DNA from: JALHUF01 sp050014795
GTDB taxonomy: Bacteria; Acidobacteriota; Terriglobia; UBA7540
Direction: 5' to 3'
Assembly: GCA_050014795.1 (NCBI GenBank)
Contig: JBEKCQ010000162.1
Span: 1-7,734, forward strand
DNA length: 7,734 nt
Part shown: positions 4,995-7,734 of the stretch, piece after piece
Numbering within the stretch: position 1 is the stretch's first letter
Layout of the letters: every line of letters begins with the position of its first letter
Program-made: the position numbers and the translations under genes
Notes under the pieces: model-generated
The model's input: the letters and a program-made list of their open reading frames with translations, nothing else
Told to the model about the DNA's origin: nothing
Databases searched by the model: none

Positions 4995-7673
4995 ATGAGT
5001 GACGCGACCGAGAAACAATCCTCCGAATTGGAAGCCATTGAAACCAGGGAATGGCTGGAGTCGCTGGACTACGTGCTCGAGCGAGGCGACGCGGAACGGG
5101 TCGGGCGTCTCCTCCGCGAGCTGAACATCCACGCCCGAAAAGCCGGCGTCGAGGTGCCCTTCACAGCCAACACGCCCTACGTCAACACCATTCCGGCCGA
5201 AAAGCAGGTTCCCTTCCCCGGCAGCCGGGAGATTGAACGGCGCATCAAGAGCCTGATTCGCTGGAACGCGATGGCCATGGTGGTGCGTGCCAACCGTGAA
5301 GCCAGCGGTATTGGAGGACACATCTCGACTTACGCCTCGGCCGCAACCCTGTATGAAGTCGGATTCAACCATTTCTTCCGGGCCCGAGGCGACGGCCAAG
5401 AGGGCGATATCGTTTACTTTCAGGGTCACGCCTCGCCGGGGATTTACGCGCGCGCCTTCCTGGAGGGGCGCCTCTCGCCCGAGCAGTTGGCAAACTTTCG
5501 GCGAGAACTAAAACCTGGAAGCGGGCTTTCCTCCTATCCCCACCCTTGGCTGATGCCCAACTTCTGGGAATTCCCCACCGTCTCTATGGGCCTCAGTCCG
5601 ATCATGGCCATCTACCAGGCGCGGTTCAACCGCTACCTGGAGGATCGCGGCCTCAAGCGACCCTCCGACGCCAAGGTCTGGGCCTTCGTGGGTGACGGCG
5701 AGACGGACGAGCCGGAATCTCTGGGGGCTATCACGCTAGCTGCCCGCGAGAAACTGGATAACCTGATTTTCGTTGTCAACTGCAACTTGCAGAGGCTCGA
5801 CGGCCCGGTCCGGGGCAACGGCAGTATCGTTCAGGAACTGGAAGCTGCCTTCCGGGGCGCCGGTTGGAACGTGATCAAGGTCCTCTGGGGCGACGACTGG
5901 GATCCCCTGCTGGCCAAGGATGACGAAGGCCTTCTGGCCAGGCGCATGGGAGAGGTAGTGGACGGGGAGTATCAGAAGTATTCCGTCGAGCCGGGAAGCT
6001 ACGTCCGCCAACACTTCTTCGGCGCCCACCCGCGCTTGCTGGAAATGGTGAAGCACCTCTCCGACGAGCAACTCCGTAAGCTGCGGCGCGGGGGACACGA
6101 TCCCGAAAAGGTTTATAACGCCTACAAAGCCGCGGTCGAGCACAGAGGCTCGCCCACGGTCATCCTGGCACGGACCATCAAAGGCTACGGGCTAGGTGAA
6201 GCCGGAGAAGGCAAGAACATCACTCACCAGCAGAAGAAAATGAACGAGGAAGAACTACGCGAGTTTCGGAGCCGCTTCGGAATCCCCATCTCCGACGAAG
6301 AGGTGGCCCAAGCCCCCTTCTACAAGCCTCCCGATGATAGCCCGGAGATGAAGTACCTGCACGAGCGCCGGCGGGCGCTCGGTGGTTACATGCCGGCCCG
6401 CACGCCCAGGTGCAAACGATTGGAAGCGGATCTGGAAGAGACCTTCCAGGAGTTCTACAAAGGCACCGAAGACCGCGAAGCCTCAACCACCATGGCGTTT
6501 GTGCGAATGCTTTCCAAGCTGCTTCGCGACAAGGAAATCGGAAAGCTGATTGTTCCCATCGTCCCCGACGAGGCCCGCACTTTCGGCATGGAAGCGTTGT
6601 TCCGGCAGGTGGGCATCTATTCGCACCCCGGACAGCTTTACGAGCCGGTGGACCGAGATACCCTGCTTTACTACAAGGAGGCCAAAGACGGGCAGATCCT
6701 GGAAGAGGGCATCACGGAAGCGGGTGCGCTGGCCTCGTTCATCGCGGCCGGGACGGCCTGCCTGACTTACGGCATCAACACTATTCCTTTTTTCATCTTC
6801 TACTCGATGTTCGGGTTCCAGCGCGTCGGCGACCTAATTTGGGCCGCCGCCGATTCCCGCTGCCGGGGTTTCCTGCTGGGCGGAACTGCGGGGCGCACCA
6901 CGCTGGCGGGAGAAGGTCTGCAACATCAGGACGGAAACAGCCATCTCCTCGCCTACCCGATTCCCAACCTCCTGGCCTACGACCCAGCCTTTGCCTTCGA
7001 GATCGCGGTCATCATCCAGGAGGGAATCCGCCGGATGTACGACGATGGGGAAAGCATCTTCTATTACATCACGCTCATGAACGAACCCTACGTGATGCCG
7101 TCGATGCCGGAAGGCGCGGCCGACGGAATCCTCAAGGGCATGTATCGATTCAAGGCTTCAGAGAACCAGAAGGCAACGCTCCGCGCTCAACTCTTCGGCA
7201 GTGGAGCCATCCTGAACGAAGCGCTGAAAGCGCAGAAGATACTCGAAGAAAAGTACGACGTGGCCGCTGACGTCTGGAGCATCACCAGCTACAAGGAGCT
7301 ATATCGCGATGGGCACGAGGTGGAACGCTGGAACCGGCTTCACCCTACCGAACCTCCCAGGGTGCCTTACGTCGCCGCGTGCCTCCAGGACGCGCCGGGC
7401 GTCTGCGTGGCGGCCTCGGATTACCTGAAGGCGCTGCCGGATTCCATCTCCCGCTGGTTCCCCCGACCGCTCGTGTCCTTGGGCACGGATGGGTTCGGCC
7501 GGAGTGACTCTCGCAGCGCTCTGCGTAACTTCTTCGAAGTGGACGCGCGACACATCACGCTGGCCACACTCGCCAGTTTGCTCCAGGAAAAGAAGGTCAA
7601 GCCTGAGCTCGTTCAAAAAGCGATGCAGGAGATGGAGATTGACCCGGAGAAGGTTAATCCCCTGTTTGCCTAG
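4995..7673 (+). CDS. aceE: Pyruvate dehydrogenase E1 component, homodimeric type
   Basis: This is the thiamine-diphosphate-dependent E1 of the pyruvate dehydrogenase complex: it decarboxylates pyruvate and transfers the acetyl group to the lipoyl arm of E2 in the cytoplasm. The 892 residues are complete and close to the 887 of E. coli AceE. The N-terminal region (about 1-75) is the part that docks on E2 in related enzymes. The ThDP/Mg motif is GDGETDEPESLGA (233-245), closing with VVNCN (260-264). KNITHQQKKMN (408-417) carries a conserved active-site His at 411. Glu571 in EGITEAGA is the conserved residue that activates the cofactor. FYSMFGFQRVGDL (602-614) and GRTTLAGEGLQHQDGNSH (633-650) are family hallmarks, and the C-terminal domain runs from about 715. 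In the last motif E. coli has HEDGHSH where this protein has HQDGNSH. ATG 4995 has GGGAG nine bases upstream and gives the family-typical start. It is followed after 14 bp by the E2 gene, so the two are surely co-transcribed. No frameshift or missing key residue is seen. Confidence 0.97.
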   Translation: MSDATEKQSSELEAIETREWLESLDYVLERGDAERVGRLLRELNIHARKAGVEVPFTANTPYVNTIPAEKQVPFPGSREIERRIKSLIRWNAMAMVVRANREASGIGGHISTYASAATLYEVGFNHFFRARGDGQEGDIVYFQGHASPGIYARAFLEGRLSPEQLANFRRELKPGSGLSSYPHPWLMPNFWEFPTVSMGLSPIMAIYQARFNRYLEDRGLKRPSDAKVWAFVGDGETDEPESLGAITLAAREKLDNLIFVVNCNLQRLDGPVRGNGSIVQELEAAFRGAGWNVIKVLWGDDWDPLLAKDDEGLLARRMGEVVDGEYQKYSVEPGSYVRQHFFGAHPRLLEMVKHLSDEQLRKLRRGGHDPEKVYNAYKAAVEHRGSPTVILARTIKGYGLGEAGEGKNITHQQKKMNEEELREFRSRFGIPISDEEVAQAPFYKPPDDSPEMKYLHERRRALGGYMPARTPRCKRLEADLEETFQEFYKGTEDREASTTMAFVRMLSKLLRDKEIGKLIVPIVPDEARTFGMEALFRQVGIYSHPGQLYEPVDRDTLLYYKEAKDGQILEEGITEAGALASFIAAGTACLTYGINTIPFFIFYSMFGFQRVGDLIWAAADSRCRGFLLGGTAGRTTLAGEGLQHQDGNSHLLAYPIPNLLAYDPAFAFEIAVIIQEGIRRMYDDGESIFYYITLMNEPYVMPSMPEGAADGILKGMYRFKASENQKATLRAQLFGSGAILNEALKAQKILEEKYDVAADVWSITSYKELYRDGHEVERWNRLHPTEPPRVPYVAACLQDAPGVCVAASDYLKALPDSISRWFPRPLVSLGTDGFGRSDSRSALRNFFEVDARHITLATLASLLQEKKVKPELVQKAMQEMEIDPEKVNPLFA

Positions 7674-7679
7674 AGGAAG
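7673..7679 (+). promoter_or_regulatory. Ribosome binding site of the E2 gene
   Basis: GAGGAAG begins at the last base of the aceE stop codon and ends eight bases before ATG 7688. This tight arrangement points to translation of E2 from the aceE message, possibly helped by ribosomes ending on aceE. Confidence 0.65.
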
Positions 7680-7687
7680 CAACCATC

Positions 7688-7734
7688 ATGGCGACCGAAT
7701 TCAGACTGCCTGAGCTTGGTGAGAACATCGAATC
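7688..7734 (+). CDS. aceF: Dihydrolipoamide acetyltransferase E2, N-terminal start only
   Basis: Only 15 codons are inside the window, reading MATEFRLPELGENIE. The pattern of a short N-terminus, hydrophobic strand and LPELGENIE is the first strand and turn of a biotinyl/lipoyl domain, as found at the start of E2 subunits of 2-oxo acid dehydrogenase complexes. The lipoylated lysine and the catalytic domain would lie outside the window. Position 14 bp after aceE makes the pyruvate dehydrogenase E2 the clear choice over a 2-oxoglutarate E2 or a free lipoyl protein. The start is supported by GAGGAAG upstream. Confidence 0.85.
   Translation, partial: MATEFRLPELGENIE

Noticed and set aside
4857..5429. 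A 190-codon open frame on the - strand across the aceE start and spacer
   Set aside because: There is no family-like sequence, most of it is antisense to aceE, and no promoter or ribosome binding site was recognised for it.
6410..7270. A 286-codon open frame on the + strand inside aceE, in another frame
   Set aside because: Its product is rich in Arg, Pro, Gly and His with no recognisable domain, and it lies fully inside the well-conserved aceE coding region. It is a GC-driven shadow.
1..7734. CRISPR arrays, tRNA or rRNA genes, toxin-antitoxin or defence genes, prophage genes
   Set aside because: I looked for regularly spaced repeats, cloverleaf-like segments and small paired ORFs with ribosome binding sites and saw none; the coding content is explained by the genes listed.

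Overview
The window reads as a piece of chromosome from a moderately GC-rich, free-living heterotrophic bacterium. The combination of a TPR protein, an IS1380-family element, exported glycoside hydrolase and esterase genes and a homodimeric-type pyruvate dehydrogenase E1 would suit Acidobacteriota. That placement is an inference from gene content; no rRNA or other marker gene is present. All genes supported here lie on the + strand.

Layout: (1) positions 2-580 hold the 3' part of a TPR-repeat protein whose start lies outside the window. (2) About 643-1507 is the remnant of an IS1380-family insertion sequence. Its transposase ORF (754-1263) keeps only the N-terminal and C-terminal ends of the protein, joined in one frame, with the catalytic middle missing. 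(3) 1606-3342 encodes an exported GH51 alpha-L-arabinofuranosidase with both catalytic glutamates and an odd N-terminal extension. (4) 3442-4644 encodes an exported CE1/feruloyl-esterase-type alpha/beta hydrolase with an N-terminal beta-sandwich domain. (5) 4645-4994 is a noncoding spacer with a small hairpin and three copies of AGGTATC, two of them exactly 11 bp apart. (6) 4995-7673 is a complete aceE (pyruvate dehydrogenase E1). (7) 14 bp later, 7688 to the window end is the first 15 codons of the lipoyl-domain E2 subunit (aceF).

Functionally there are two units. The GH51 and CE1 genes form a likely hemicellulose-debranching pair: the esterase would remove ester-linked groups (for example ferulate) from arabinose side chains, and the arabinofuranosidase would remove the arabinose. 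The aceE-aceF pair is the start of a pyruvate dehydrogenase operon that makes acetyl-CoA. Nothing in the sequence links the two units beyond adjacency.

I did not find a clear new biological system. The points most worth a second look are the internally deleted IS1380 element, the N-terminal extension of the arabinofuranosidase, the apparent Glu in place of Asp in the CE1 triad, and the AGGTATC repeats ahead of aceE.
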